Below are positions 19,940 to 31,929 of a stretch of DNA of 64,000 bases, one piece after another. Origin of the DNA: Rhizomys pruinosus (Eukaryota > Chordata > Mammalia > Rodentia > Spalacidae); NCBI GenBank assembly GCA_009823505.1, contig VZQC01008079.1, positions 858,238 through 922,237 on the forward strand, read 5' to 3'. The position numbers were made by a program, and so were the translations under genes. The first letter of the stretch is position 1. The number at the start of each line of letters is the position of its first letter. The notes under the pieces were generated by a model. The model was not told the origin of the DNA and did not search any database. It was given only the letters and a program-made list of their open reading frames with translations.

Positions 19940-21555
19940 CATATCGCTATAGATATAGCTTGAAGTATATGTCTGTATTTTCCTCAGTTCTAAGATTTAG
20001 GATGAAGAATAAATCTCTTTTTTAAAGCACACTAAAATATATATCAACTTGCTCTGCCATTTAGAAATATAAATTTATTTCTTTTTGCAAGCTTATGGTT
20101 AAACTGTGAATCCCCAAATGTGTTCAGACTTTGTAAATTTGGTATATGTATGGCATGTAATAAATAAAATAAAATAAAAAGATTATTTTACTTAAAAAAC
20201 AAATCCATTGAAACATCATTATAATAATCACTGCAGACACAAACCATTGACAAATATTGTAATTATTAGCTTGCAGATTTTAAGGAAGAGTAGAATATCT
20301 ATATCACCTCTAACTACCTTACCTAGATGTATTAATGACTGTGGTTTTTAGCAAGATTTATTTGACGTTTTTCCATCCAAGAACTGGGGCTTTGTTTATG
20401 TTAACTTTGAATGTGGAATGGATTTAGAGACTTGCATCTAAGTATGAATAAAGAGAATTATAATAACCTCATTTTGGAAAAACTTAGGCAAAATTATTAA
20501 TCAAGAAGTAAATGTCAACATCACCCATAATAAAAGATAGACTACAATGTGCTCCTGATATGATACTGGAAATAAGCTTCATCATTTCTTCAATATTTTA
20601 CCAAATCACTAACTTCTTCCTACTCATGAAAAAAACCCACCAGATGAACTCAAAGTGTGGGAAATTGCACAAAATGCTAGATTAATACTCTTTAGAAATA
20701 TCAAGGTCATGAAAGGCAACAAAACTCATAGATTGGTGGAGACTATGGAGACATACTGACTGGATGCAATATGGTCTCCTGGACTGCATCCAGGAGCAGG
20801 GAAAAGAAAAGGAAAAATCCAAAGACTGTAGTTTAGTTAACAGTGCATGAGTGCTAGCTTCTTACTTTTATAAATGTACCATGTTATGTAAGATGTTAAT
20901 GTATTTAATGCTATGTAAAAATTACACAGGAATATGGTATTATTTTTGCAATGGTTCTTTAAATCTGAAATTGGGGGAAAATGTTTAAAAATGTGAATGT
21001 CTGTACATACTTGAACCTTTCAGATGTTCTTCCACTGCCCAAAAGAAAGCTGGGAATAAAGTAAATGCATTTCTTGGCAGGTAAACTACCATGCTAAAGA
21101 GTTAGGAAGTTGCTAGGAAAAAAATTTTGTAGCTTGCCTCTTTATAACTTTTCTCATCACAATCTTTATTATATATATGTAGATGTATATATTTTCTTTG
21201 CCTTTTATTTTATTTAGGCGTTTTCTAGAGTTCAACTGTCGCTCAGGGCATCAAACTAATTTTCTTCTCAGCAATGATCACAGAGCTGCATGCATAATGA
21301 ACCCCGTTATAGCTCTTGTTATTAAGTAGGCTGTTGGGGACACAGATGGGAGGGAGGCCACCATCTAGAGGCAATGGCTCTTCCTGGTGTTGCCTGCCTT
21401 CTCTCATTGACTGAGACCACAGGCCAAGAACAATAAGAAAAAAAAAATCATATATAGGGAGAGATGCAAACGATCCTGCTCCATGATGTGAGAAAATGTC
21501 AGAGGTGTGTATTGGCTTTGAGGCACTGACTTTTTGTTATTTATTTAATGCAAAA
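19940..21555. other. No recognised feature (1.6 kb)
   Basis: AT-rich DNA, with nothing assigned. Confidence 0.45.
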
Positions 21556-21559
21556 TAAA

Positions 21560-21690
21560 GTCATTATTTATTGACCACCTGAAAAGCTTGCAAATATTAT
21601 GAGTCACTACCATAGCAGTAATTGTCTTGGGTGTTTTATGAACATTACCTCACAGCAAACCCATGAAGAGGAGGTAGGCAACTTGCATTG
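21560..21690 (-). mobile_element. MIR SINE, antisense
   Basis: 'cttgggtgttttatgaacat', 'tacctcacagcaaacccatg' and 'aagaggaggtagg' follow the antisense MIR 3' half, where the consensus has a TTAACTCATTTAATCCTCAC block. Confidence 0.6.
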
Positions 21691-22044
21691 ACAGGAAACT
21701 GATATGGAAGGATGCTACAGGAATTGTGTAGTTCCAGTTGATCAGAGTGGTACTGAGGATCTCCTCTACCCATCTCCTTAACATCATAGCTAGTAGCAGC
21801 AGGAAAAACTGCTGTTTCAAAACCTCAGTGTACCCCAGTTTTAATGTGGACATGAATAACTTGAGGCCTGATGAGAATGGGGATTCCATTATAGTAATTT
21901 TCCAATGGGCCCCCAAATTTTCACTTTTAACAATGCCCCAGTGAGGTCAGCTCCACTTGTCTAAGCTTCATATTTTTAGTAGCAAGAATGAGGATAAGAT
22001 TGGAATACCATTATTACTGAGGCATACCTCAGATTTTTTTCAAT

Positions 22045-22505
22045 ATATAGTCTCACTGATTTTTTTTTTTTTTGGTACATTTCATCTGCACTCTCTATAG
22101 CCTCCTGACCAGAGTCCATGAATTCTGCCATATATGTTAAAGCCTATCAAGTCAAGTTTGTGTCCCCAGAGTGCCTCACTGTGAGTTCATCCACGGGAGC
22201 CTGGTCGCCCTTTCTAGCGCCACCCCTTAAAAGATCAACTCTCCCTCATCCAGCAGGAATCGGCTGCCAAGAGTTCCTCAGCTAGGGTTTGGACCTTTGG
22301 CCCATTTTCCTGGGTCTATGTTGGAGTTTTGTCTGGGCTGAGTTTGCATGGGTCGTGTGCATGTTTTCACTACTGCTGTTAAGTTCATATGAGCAAGTTC
22401 TCAGCCACCCAGAAAACTCTGTTTCCTTGTGTTCATCTACTACCCCTGACTCTTACAGCCTTCCCATCCCTCTTCAGCAATGGTGTCTGATCCCTGGGCA
22501 GCACA
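22045..22505 (-). mobile_element. LINE-1 3' UTR (Lx type), antisense
   Basis: A T-run head, 'ttctgccatatatgtta', 'caagtcaagtttgtgtcccc', 'catccagcaggaatcggctg', 'tgagtttgcatgggtcgtgt' and 'ctgactcttacagcc'. This is the same block order as 13130-13474 and 3838-4365, without an inversion. Confidence 0.85.
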
Positions 22506-22509
22506 GCAT

Positions 22510-22950
22510 TTCAGATTTAAATAAGAAAAGTGGAACTTCATCGTAAAAGTTAAATATAGCAGCCAGTACTAGATTATTGTGTTTTGCTATTTGTTTTCAA
22601 TAGATTAAATGCTGACAGCTTAGGGTAGGTATTGAGAGAAATCAGAAAGAATGAAAAACAATATAAACCTCTGTCATCAGAAATGGGGAAGAAGACATAG
22701 GTTGCCTCCCTGTTCTGGCACAGGCTTTCTGTGCACTTATCCACATACTCCCTTTTAGAAACAGCTTGTTCTCTCCTTCTGAGTAAGAGGAAGGGTGACA
22801 CATCTATTAAAGACATGAAGGAAGATAGAACATATGAAATATTTCACTTTAGAAAAATCGCTTCACTTCTCTAAGCATCAATGGATTCAATGCATTGAGT
22901 CCAATGTAGACAGGTTAAAGAGTATCCAGTAAATTCTATCTCTCCAGCCA
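22510..22950. other. No recognised feature
   Basis: Nothing assigned. Confidence 0.4.
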
Positions 22951-22954
22951 TTAT

Positions 22955-23140
22955 GGTTTGAATGTATAATACATCCCAACAGTATCATATGCTTAATGCT
23001 TGGCCCTAAACTAATAATGGCTATCTTGGGAGGTTGTGGTCATGTTATGGCCTGAACAGGGCATGCCTGGCTTGATTTCAAGCTGGAAATATACATATGA
23101 AATCTATTCCAGCCAAGCCCCCATTCGCCACTTTAGTTTT
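22955..23140 (+). mobile_element. LTR-like repeat fragment
   Basis: 'ttatggtttgaatgtataat', 'gttatggcctgaacagggca' and 'tgatttcaagctggaaatat'. The reverse complement of the same blocks is at 31930-32112, so this is a dispersed family. The TTATGGTTTGAATG start resembles MaLR LTR 5' ends. The name is tentative. Confidence 0.5.
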
Positions 23141-23144
23141 ACTC

Positions 23145-23795
23145 TACAATTTTGTCATATTGTATTTACATTATAATTGAGTGCAAAAGTTAATCCAAAT
23201 CCTTCTGTGTAGATTATTTACATTTCAAATATTTGATGATTTTTTCCCAGAAATCTTTGCATTTAAAATTGTATATTAGAGGATATGCTATATAGATTTC
23301 CCAATTTTGTTGTGAGGTTTATAGTGGATTAGTACATACAATATTTATTAGTGGGTGACTTATTAGAATTGAATAGTATATTTTATATTTTTCCATTTTG
23401 AAATATACTTCTATTTCCCCTATAATATGCTAACTGCAGTATAGATTGATTATTTAGCATTGTTTAGTTTATGGCATTGTTTACTGTTTTTTGTCCTTAG
23501 ATGACATACTCTAAAACTTCAATGTCTAGAAATTCAAGAGTTTTTATATTTTTAATGATCTATTAGTTTTCAACAAAGAATGTGTTTCTGAGATTATTGC
23601 ATGAAATTCTGAATAAATTTGGTCAGATTGGTTTGTTACATCGCTTATGACTTTTGCATTTTTGCTCGTATGTGTCATAATAATGTATTATAAAATAATA
23701 GATGTGCATAATTTGTAAAACTGTAATAATTAAGGCCATATCATATTCTTTCAGAGATCTCATTGTGTACCTGACAAGCTGTTAAACTATAGAGA
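23145..23795. other. No recognised feature (very AT-rich)
   Basis: Very AT-rich. It could be a decayed antisense L1, but I cannot support that. Confidence 0.4.
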
Positions 23796-23799
23796 CACC

Positions 23800-24235
23800 T
23801 TAATCCAAGCAGGGTTGTACTGGATAACATTAGTTGTTACCGTGACACACCTAGGTAGAGGGAACATCAATTGAAGAATGTCCCCCATTGGATTGGCCTG
23901 CTGTCATGTCTGTGGGGAATTTTCTTTATTGTTGAGTGATATGTGAGAGCCCTTCCCACTGTGGACAGTGCCACCCCTAGGCAGGTTGTTCTGTATTGTA
24001 TAAGAAAGCAGGCTGAGCATGGGCCAGGATAGCAAGCCAGTAAGCAGGGTTTCTCTATGGGCTTTGCTTCTTCCTCTAGGTTCTTGCCCTGAGTTACTGC
24101 CTTTGGTTCCCTAAGTTATGAACTGTGACCTGGGAGATGTAAGCTAAACAAATAACTTTCTTCTCCCACAAGCTGGTATTGGTCAAAGTGTTTTGTCACA
24201 ACAATTGAAAGCAAACTAGAACAAAGATAAAATTG
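23800..24235 (+). mobile_element. MaLR-type LTR-like repeat, sense
   Basis: 'cccattggattggcctgctg', 'cactgtggacagtgccaccc', 'tataagaaagcaggctgagc', 'gcaagccagtaagcaggg' and 'ggtcaaagtgttttgtcaca' occur in the order of a common rodent repeat whose 3' end is shared with ORR1-like LTRs. Only traces of internal viral sequence would be expected, and none is seen. Confidence 0.65.
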
Positions 24236-24547
24236 ATCAAATTCACAAAGATTGGCTTCTGTGAAATGTTGATCTATCTCAAGCCTTAGTCTTTGAGATA
24301 GACTTTCTGATGTCTAACTGAATGCCTGGATACTTTAAAAATGAACAAGCAAAATTCTTAATTTTTCTTAGATCTCAAAGTGAAAAAATATGGAAGAGCT
24401 TGAAGCAGACAATAGGTCACTAGATACTGATTTAATGGGATGTTTGAGTCTACCAGAAATCATGAAGACTATCAACATTATTTTTACTAAGGAATTTTAC
24501 AACTTTTTTAACATGAAAATTCTCTTAGCTATATTGAAATATATAAT

Positions 24548-24895
24548 TAAGAGGCACAATTTTTTTAAGGAAGACGATTACTGTATTTCCTAGGCTCTGG
24601 CATGTCTAATTAGGTTGCAGTAGACAATTTACATGAATGGTGTTTTCTGTATTTCCAAAGCATTTATGTCACCAGGAGACAGACTGCTGCTAGCGGGCTT
24701 TGATGCCCATTTCTACTTAACACCTGTTGCATCTCTGGGCGGCTGAGAACCGTCTGTAACTCCAATTCCAGGAGAACTCTAGTTCCAGGGAATCTGACAC
24801 CCTCTTCTGACCTCTGCGGCATTGCACGACACGGTGTACAGACCTACATGCAGACAGTACATTCATACACATAGAAAATAAGAGGCACAATTTTT
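24548..24895 (+). mobile_element. Composite retro-insert: unknown 5' part plus B2 3' half, one TSD
   Basis: TAAGAGGCACAATTTTT is duplicated exactly at 24548-24564 and 24879-24895. Between the copies, about 24565-24727 is not B2 and matches nothing I know. From about 24728 ('cggctgagaaccgtctgtaa') to 24878 it is the B2 3' half with a short A-rich end. The single 17-base duplication around both parts says they went in together. It may be a retrocopy of a transcript ending in a B2, or a template-switch product. Confidence 0.75.
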
Positions 24896-24959
24896 AATGT
24901 CTTACAGTTTTTAAAATTTTGTTATAAGATAGTAGGTTTCATATGACTTTTCATACGTT

Positions 24960-25045
24960 TCATTATATATATACATATAATGATATATATATCATTATAT
25001 ATATGTATATATACAAAATATCTATATATATCTAATATCTATATA
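24960..25045. repeat. AT-rich near-palindrome
   Basis: CATTATATATATACATATAA is followed by its approximate reverse complement through TATATCATTATATATATGTA. The arms are offset by a few TA units. Confidence 0.75.
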
Positions 25046-25060
25046 GCGAGAAGAGACGGC

Positions 25061-25086
25061 GACGAGAGAGAGAGAGAGAGAGAGAT
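25061..25086. repeat. (GA)n microsatellite
   Basis: GA run after 'gagacggcgac', ending 'gatagagaag'. Confidence 0.9.
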
Positions 25087-25089
25087 AGA

Positions 25090-25825
25090 GAAGTTTTATT
25101 CATGAAAATTGTTCAGGAACTTGATAGTATTGCAAATTATTCCTTGGCATAGAATTGCGAATTGTCTTCCATTGGAATGAAGCTGAATTCTGCTCTCTAG
25201 ACACTGACTAGTTTATTCCAATTTTATACTGAATTTTAAATCTATTTAAGTGTTTCTTACCTGATCATAAATGGATGGTATGTATAGTTCTCTTTTGACT
25301 TGATTGTAATACTTAGTAGTACTATAAAACATTTGGGACATTCATTGGTTTTGTATTGTATTATGATTTTACCATCAACATGTATTTTTCCTTTTTTAAT
25401 TGTTTTGTTCTTTTTTTTAATACATGGTACTGTGCTACATAAGGACTTTTTCATAAAGGTATATAATATAATGTACTTTGACTATATCTCCCCTAATACT
25501 GTTCTCCTCTCAACTTCCCCACCATTTCCTGTTTCATTTCCTTTCTTCCACATTCTTATGGAGATTATTGATACAGGAATCTGAGTTAAGGCGTCTAGAT
25601 TTTCAGTCTGCTGGTCATGTGGGCTACTGTTTCTCTGCTTTCCCACTCTGGATTCCTACTTTTCTTGCTGCAGGATCATAGTATTGTGATTGCAGTACCC
25701 CATATTAACTTCCCACTTTCAAGCAATTTCTGTCCCCTTTCTACATTATTTGAAGTCTAATTCAGATTTACCTCCTTCCTTGGTTTCTCATTCATTTTCT
25801 TTGTTTTGTATCCTTGTTAGGGGGG
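25090..25825. other. No recognised feature
   Basis: AT-rich DNA with open frames on both strands and no coding signature. Confidence 0.45.
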
Positions 25826-25829
25826 CTTT

Positions 25830-26056
25830 GTAGAAGGTCACACACATACACAGACTATATGTCTAAGAGATGTCAAGCCCTAAGTGACACATCTACAGTG
25901 GAACCTATGAGCATAGAGAGAGTACTAACATATCATCAGCTCTCAACAGTGATGCTTCTTCATATAACAGGGTGCAATGCACATAGAAGGGCCACAACTG
26001 GCTAAAGTTTAGAGAATAAGTGACCGCAGAGTGTGTGTCCTCGGCTAGAACTTCTT
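25830..26056 (+). mobile_element. LINE-1 3' UTR, left half of an interrupted copy
   Basis: 'gtcacacacatacacagact', 'acatctacagtggaaccta', 'cacatagaagggccacaact' and 'gagaataagtgaccgcagag' follow 16890-17110. The copy stops at 'tagaacttctt' (26056) and resumes at 28137. Confidence 0.85.
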
Positions 26057-28136
26057 TTTTTTTAATTTTTATTTTTATTGATGCTTTGTGTATTTCATAC
26101 ATCATTTTCCAATTCAGTTCAGGCATATATCCCCTTCCCTTCCCCCCACCCCACCTCTACCCATCCCAGATCATGCATTCTGCCATAACTGTCCTGCATC
26201 TTTCTCTGTTTTTTTGTTTTGTTTTGTTTTCATTTTTTTAACAATAAGTGATAATCTGTGAGTACAAGCATCCTTCATGTAAAACCAATTTGCGAGCAGT
26301 TGTGTCCAAACCCACACAGCCCATGGGTCCCACCATCCAGCAGGGGGGTCTTGTATGTTCAATCAAGTTGATCAAATGAGTGTCCAGTCTATATTGTTGT
26401 AGTTTCACCATTCACTCCAATCGCAGCCCTTACTTTCTACCATGCCCCTTCTTCCGCAGATTGTTCCCTAGGCTTAGAAAAGGGGCACAGGTGGATGAGA
26501 AGCAAAACAGTCTACTTTCTCTGGAGCTGTTGTCTTGGTCTCTAGTCAATTCTGGCTGTTTTCTTTCATGGGCTGCCAGCTTGTCCAGGCATAACCTTTT
26601 GATCCTACTAATGAAGCACACGCAATTAGATATATAGGTATTTAAACAGTACTAATTGTTATGGTAGGTTACTTTGGTATAAACACAGATGTTTGGATGG
26701 TATGTTAATCCATGAATTACAGTTTCTTCTGTTAAGTATGACAGGGTCTTCATGTGGCCTATAACATCTCCTAACCATTAGAGGATGTAAGCTTGTGGCA
26801 TCAGCCGTGGGTTATTCCTCCAAGGAGAGAGATAATAGCCAATTAGATTTGGGATATACAGACATATGGCTGCCACTGCTGAACAGTATTTCCAGGCAGA
26901 TGAGGTGTAGCTGGTGCTGACAGAGGAGTCTTGCTTGACTCAAGGAGACCTATATTTGCTTTATTGGTTTAGTGGCCTTTGGTAACACTCTCTGGCATTC
27001 CAGAGACCATCTGTATACTTGCAAGTGCGGTCTCCATATATCTTTCCCATGTTTATATCAGGTCTTCAACAGCAGGGCCTTATCGCCTCTCTTCCTGCAG
27101 ATATCCCAGTTTGGAGGCAAGGAGCCTTTACTTTTTGTGGGGGCTTGGATCCCCTGGCCAACATCTCCTTGGTAGAATAATCCATTGTTGATGTCAGAGC
27201 TCCTGTATTAATATATTTTGCTTAAGTGCATAGCTTAAGGAGACTTTAGCATTATATTTGGTTCTGAATAGAGAATAATCCTTTTCACAGTTTCTATGTC
27301 CGTTAGTCAATTAAAGAAGGCGGTTTTACCGATTTTACAAGAGAATACCTCTATAACAGCTGGCTCCAATCTACAGCTAGAGAACGACCTCATCATCCTC
27401 ATATTTCTCCTTATTCTATGGGGGGGAGTTAAGTAAGTCTCTTGTATTAAAACCTTTGCAGCACCTAGAAGGTAAGCTTTGTTAGGATTCATTAAAAATC
27501 GTTGTTACTAGTAGGATCCAGAGAGGGGCCTGATGTCTGCAGCAATCTGAGGCATTTCTTCCCTTCAATGCCCAAAGGAGTCAATCCTTCTGCTGGCACT
27601 TTCTGGTACATCCTACTCACTGCAAAGCTGCAGTTTCTTTCTCAGCCATTAAGTTGGTGATACTCTGGCCTGTTGGAACATACAAATCCTTTCCTGTAGA
27701 TAGTTTTAAGATTTGGATTGCAAGGTTTTTTGACAAAAAGTTTTTGTATCTATCTATATCCCCCTTTTTTATTTTAGGTTTTTATTTTTGACCCATGAGT
27801 CTCAAAAAAGCAGTTGTATTATATATACCTATAGGGTGGAATCAAGGCACAGATTTCATCAAGTTCACCCATGCTGTTTTGGGTTACTGTATGTGATTAA
27901 CTTGGGAAACAAACTTCATTTTTAAATTAAATCATCCTATAGGTGAAAGAGATTGCTACCAGGTGATACTATATGACAGCAAAATTATAGAGAACATTTG
28001 TTTATACCAATCCCAAAGTAATTTTTATACAGTTTTTAATTAAAGCTAATGTGGACAACAACAATTTATATCACCAATTAACTCAGATGCATTACCATTT
28101 TTATCAGCCTTTAAACCAATGTTGTTTAATATACAC
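26057..28136 (-). mobile_element. 2.08-kb retroelement nested in the L1, unclassified
   Basis: It lies between a 46-base duplication of L1 sequence (26011-26056 and 28137-28182, about five mismatches). The T-rich left end marks an antisense poly(A) insertion. Its 3' end has the order 'gcatgatctgggatggg', a G-rich block, 'tgaaatacacaaagcatcaa' and 'taaaaat' on the minus strand, shared with 41525-41668. Its next 200 bases recur at 58705-58905. I see no LTR pair and no intact frame. It may be a L1 with a different 3' UTR or a non-autonomous element. Confidence 0.65.
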
Positions 28137-28690
28137 AGAGAATAAGCGACTGCAGAGTTTGTGTCCTTGGCCAGAACTTCTTATATTAAACTTCACTCAC
28201 TCATGGCTCAGGGTCCATGGCAGAAGAAAGGGTGGAAAGATTATAACAGCCAGTGTTGGTACATGAACATAAGGAAATGGAGGCTTTCAGACCACTGGAA
28301 ACTCATTTGTATGAACTTACAAGAAAGATGACAGTATGGGTAAAACGCATGCCAACTCAGTCAGATGAAAACCCAGCATAGAATGGGTAAAATGGACAGC
28401 AGGCTCCCACCCTAGCCAAGGAACTAATGGCAAATGATTCCCGTGGGGGGGGGAGAGCAGATCTTCTTTAAGGGAGTGACTGGAGACAGGCTGATTAGAC
28501 TGCAATGAATGGACTTGCTAAGGGACATCTGGGTACAAATCCTTGATCAAATAGGACTTAACAATATGACAGAATATCTGAAATCGGGTGTTGGGGGTTA
28601 TGGGGAAGTAAGGAATTGACAGGGGGTATCTAACTTTTATGGAGATGTATTATGTTAAATGCACAAACACACAATAAAACTGGGGAAAAA
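28137..28690 (+). mobile_element. LINE-1 3' UTR, right half of the interrupted copy
   Basis: It starts by repeating the target ('agagaataagcgactgcag') and runs on through 'cttcactcactcatggctca', 'gaacataaggaaatggaggc', 'gccaactcagtcagatgaaa' and 'ggacatctgggtacaaatcc' to 'cacacaataaaactgg'. A G-run lies at 28445-28453. Confidence 0.87.
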
Positions 28691-28702
28691 GAAAAATACA
28701 TT

Positions 28703-28732
28703 GTGTGTGTGTGTGTGTGTGTGTGTGCATGT
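28703..28732. repeat. (TG)n microsatellite
   Basis: GT run directly downstream of the L1 A-rich end. Confidence 0.93.
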
Positions 28733-28739
28733 GAGAGAG

Positions 28740-29025
28740 CAACTTGCAGGAGACAGTTCTTGCCTTCTACCAGTGGGTCCCAGGGATCAGGCTGAGGTCT
28801 CAGGTTTGGCGGAAAGAGCCTCTGATCCCTGATCCATTTCACTGGCCTTATGAAGTCATTCCTGACTTTTGTGTGATCCACACAAAATGTGTGCCATCAA
28901 AGGACTATTCACTGTACAGCAGGAGGGACTTTTAGAACTCTTTGTCATTCATAGCCTTAGAAACAGAAATCCCCCCAAATGTCAGAAGTTGTCTATTTCA
29001 TGTGTATTCTTTTCCTATGCTTTAT
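28740..29025. other. No recognised feature
   Basis: Mixed composition. The start ('gtgagagagcaacttgcagg') may belong to an old SINE, but this is not supported. Confidence 0.4.
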
Positions 29026-29027
29026 CT

Positions 29028-29220
29028 GTGTCTGCTTCTGTGATGTAAGCTCAATGAAGTCGGTACTTTATCTAGCCTATAGTTGACATTCACTAAATTT
29101 TCTGAATTGGAAGAGCGAATGAATTGGATAGAAACAACAAGCACTATTCATTCCTCATTCCCGCCATAGTACCTAATATATTACTGGTGCTCAAATAGAT
29201 TAAGCTCTTTGACTCAATTG
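29028..29220 (+). mobile_element. L2 3' end fragment(s)
   Basis: 'gatgtaagctcaatgaagtc' matches the L2 'gtaagctccatgagggcagg' block. 'cctatagttgacattcacta' and later 'gtacctaatatattactggt' plus 'gctcaaatagatt' match the 'cacatagtaggtgctcaata' block, which appears twice. Confidence 0.5.
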
Positions 29221-29224
29221 TAAA

Positions 29225-31040
29225 CAGATGAATGCAAAATTGATAGCTCGAGCATACAGGACTGCAGAGCTTTCCCCACTAGGCTCATCTCATTTTGAAT
29301 GAGATACTGTAAAATGCATCTCAGGATCCTTGCTGCACATCAAAGGCCAAGCATATGTAGTTAAATCTATAAATATCTATGATGATGATAATGATCCAAA
29401 CTCAGTCAAATACCTCCCAACGGATACCCTTTCAGTTCAAAGCTGACTTCCTGTGGCTTTTGACAATATTATGCCTGTTATTTCCCATGTGTATACAAAG
29501 ACAAAAGGGACATGAAGAGCCTCCACTTGCTGACCATGAGCCTAAAAGAAGATACCTATTTCTCTTGTTTATCACTATATTGTCAGTATCTGGAAAATAA
29601 CTATGTCAATCAAGTTAACAAATATGTGGCTGGTGATAGGAGAATTAATAAGTGATCATTCCCCACCTTAGTACCAACAAATAAAATACCAACTGGAAAA
29701 TAAAGTCTACATATCGAAGTACCTACTAAAATACAAAAAAAAAAATATCTGGAATATTACAAGAAAAATCATTTTATTGTGACTGAAATCGCAAGGGAGT
29801 TTCAGGCAGTCAGCCTTTAAGACTCCATTTTCTTTAAAATATCACCTTCATAGAATATAAATGTTTCACTATAATAATCTATTTATGTCAGTGGCTGTTG
29901 ATGCAGGCAAGAGTCTGCCCTTGTAAGTACTACGGATGAATCCATGATCGTACACACCCACAATAGGTGATCAGTCTTTGTATTTTCCTTTCCTTTCTTC
30001 TAAACAATCTTGAATTTATTGCTTCAAGGATGTCTGTATCTATTTTTCTATCATTACTATGCACACGGCAGCCTCTAGTGACTGTATATTTAAACGATCC
30101 CTAACTCTCTTACCATCACAGAGATTCTGCAAGTGGCTTTTAGTTCTCAAGTTTGGTTCCCTGATTTCTCCCCATGCATTTTGTTTATTGACTCCTAGAT
30201 GAAAAGACCTCATTGTCTAGGCCCCTTTTTCATCCACAGTGACCACTTTTATGTTTAAATCAGATGACAGATAATTACTCAAATGATATGGAAATTATGG
30301 TTCCCACCCAGGGCTACTTTTGTCATTTCCACACATGAAAGAATCAAAAGAGCTTTCCTCTTTGGGTTCTGACCTTGGGAACACACCCACAGCTTCCGTC
30401 ATCTCCCAGAGCCTTCCCTGCAGTGAACATCCCATCAGAGTCCTCCAGACAGCTGTTAGAACTCAGAGTCAATTTACTTTGGGGTGAGGACTTGAGAGAT
30501 ACAGATGGGTGAATTACAGGTGTTCGTCTTAGTGGCAGGCCCTCTTTGGCACAGTTTAATATGTGCTGCAACCTGTTTCAGCTGCAGGGCAGCAAAGCTG
30601 TCACTCTTTGCCCTGGAGAGGGCTGGTGCATTTTGGCTGGGTGCCATATGCAATCATAGTTACAAGGTCAAGTGCATGTTTTTGGTTTTTGAAAGCTGTT
30701 ACAACTTGAGCTCTTGAGTGGATATACTTTTAACCTGAGTCAGCTTTCACTCTATCGTCAAAGTGACTATTAGTTGAATTCTACTACCCTGCCCAAGAAC
30801 TTATTGTTACAGTTCCTGCCCCAAGTTTGCAAGTTTGTCAGTCAAACTTATTTAGCACAGTTTTTTCCCCATGTCTCTGCCTGCTTATTTAAACTTTGTA
30901 GTTTTAAAATGTCCAGTCCTCTGAGTTCCTCTCTACCATCAGTTGTAAACCTATTAGACATTCCTTTTGTACATAACTACAAATGAGATTTTGTTCTGTG
31001 AAGATGACTGACTAAATCATATACAAACTTTCTGTGAAAT
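29225..31040. other. No recognised feature (1.8 kb)
   Basis: No repeat recognised. A 73-codon frame at 29379 and 70-codon frames near 30505 and 30774 have no recognised domain, no splice-site pattern and no conservation evidence. Confidence 0.5.
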
Positions 31041-31045
31041 AAATG

Positions 31046-31235
31046 ATTTGGGCACTGGTGAGTCCATGGGCAAAGATGCTCGCCACCAAGCCAGATGACC
31101 TAAATCCAGTCCCTACAACCAACATGGTGGAAGGAGAGAACCAACTCCTGTGTGTTGTCTTCTGACCTCCTCAGGCGTGCACCCCCATAAATAAGTAAAT
31201 CAATCAATCATCAGTCAATCAATTAATCAATCAAG
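31046..31235 (+). mobile_element. Diverged B3/ID-type SINE with (AATC)n tail
   Basis: 'gggcaaagatgctcgccacc', 'aagccagatgacctaaatcc', 'aacatggtggaaggagagaa' and 'ttctgacctcctc', then 'ataaataagtaaatcaatca'. The tail is an AATC repeat at 31196-31234. Confidence 0.68.
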
Positions 31236-31282
31236 AATAGATAGATAAAAGTGATTTTTAAATTTTTTAAAAGATTAATTGA

Positions 31283-31513
31283 GGGGATGGAGAGATAACC
31301 TACTGGTTAAGAGCACAGACTGCTCTTGCAGAGGTTCAGAGTTTGATCCCCAGCACCCACATGGCGGCTAAGAACCATCTGTAACTCCAATTCCAGGAGA
31401 ACTCCAGTTCCATGGGGAATCTGAGACTCTCTTCTGACCTCCACAGCATTGCACAACTTCGGTGCACAAACCTACATGCAGACAGTACACTCATACACAT
31501 AAAGAAAAAAAAG
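31283..31513 (+). mobile_element. B2 SINE
   Basis: GGGGATGGAGAGATAACCTA head, 'gatccccagcacccacatgg', 'gcattgcacaacttcggtgc', 'cagacagtacactcatacac' and a poly(A) tail. Confidence 0.94.
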
Positions 31514-31589
31514 ATTGAGTGAGAACACAAGAGAAAGGATTCGGTTTCAGTAGGTTTAGAGCATTTCCAAATAAAAATTCTACAGAGAA

Positions 31590-31830
31590 GAATGGTAAGA
31601 TAGCCAAGTAGCTAGTGTTTGCCTGGTAGTTCTAGTCCATGATCGCAGCACTCCAGTGCTGAAATGATAGGGGGATATAGAGACTTCCTGAGCCCTTAAA
31701 AGCCAGCTACCCTTGCAAACACAGTAGTGAACAAGAGGCTTTGTCTCAAACAAGTGAAGGAAAAGACTGACATGAGACATTGTCATCTGACCTCACATAT
31801 GTATCATGGCATGTATATACTTGCACAGAT
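31590..31830 (+). mobile_element. B4-type SINE fragment
   Basis: 'aaagccagctacccttgcaa', 'gtgaacaagaggctttgtct', 'caaacaagtgaaggaaaaga' and 'tcatctgacctcacatatgt' match the 3' half of B4-type SINEs. The left part is diverged. Confidence 0.55.
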
Positions 31831-31929
31831 ACCCAATTTTTTAAGGAAATCTATATGCAATCAGACATATAATGATAAAATAAAATACCCTAGCATTCTA
31901 GGTATTTTAAATTTTAGTGGATAACCTTA

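Noticed and set aside
26057..28136. Complete endogenous retrovirus
   Set aside because: No LTR pair, no gag/pol-like frame seen, and a poly(A)-type end instead.
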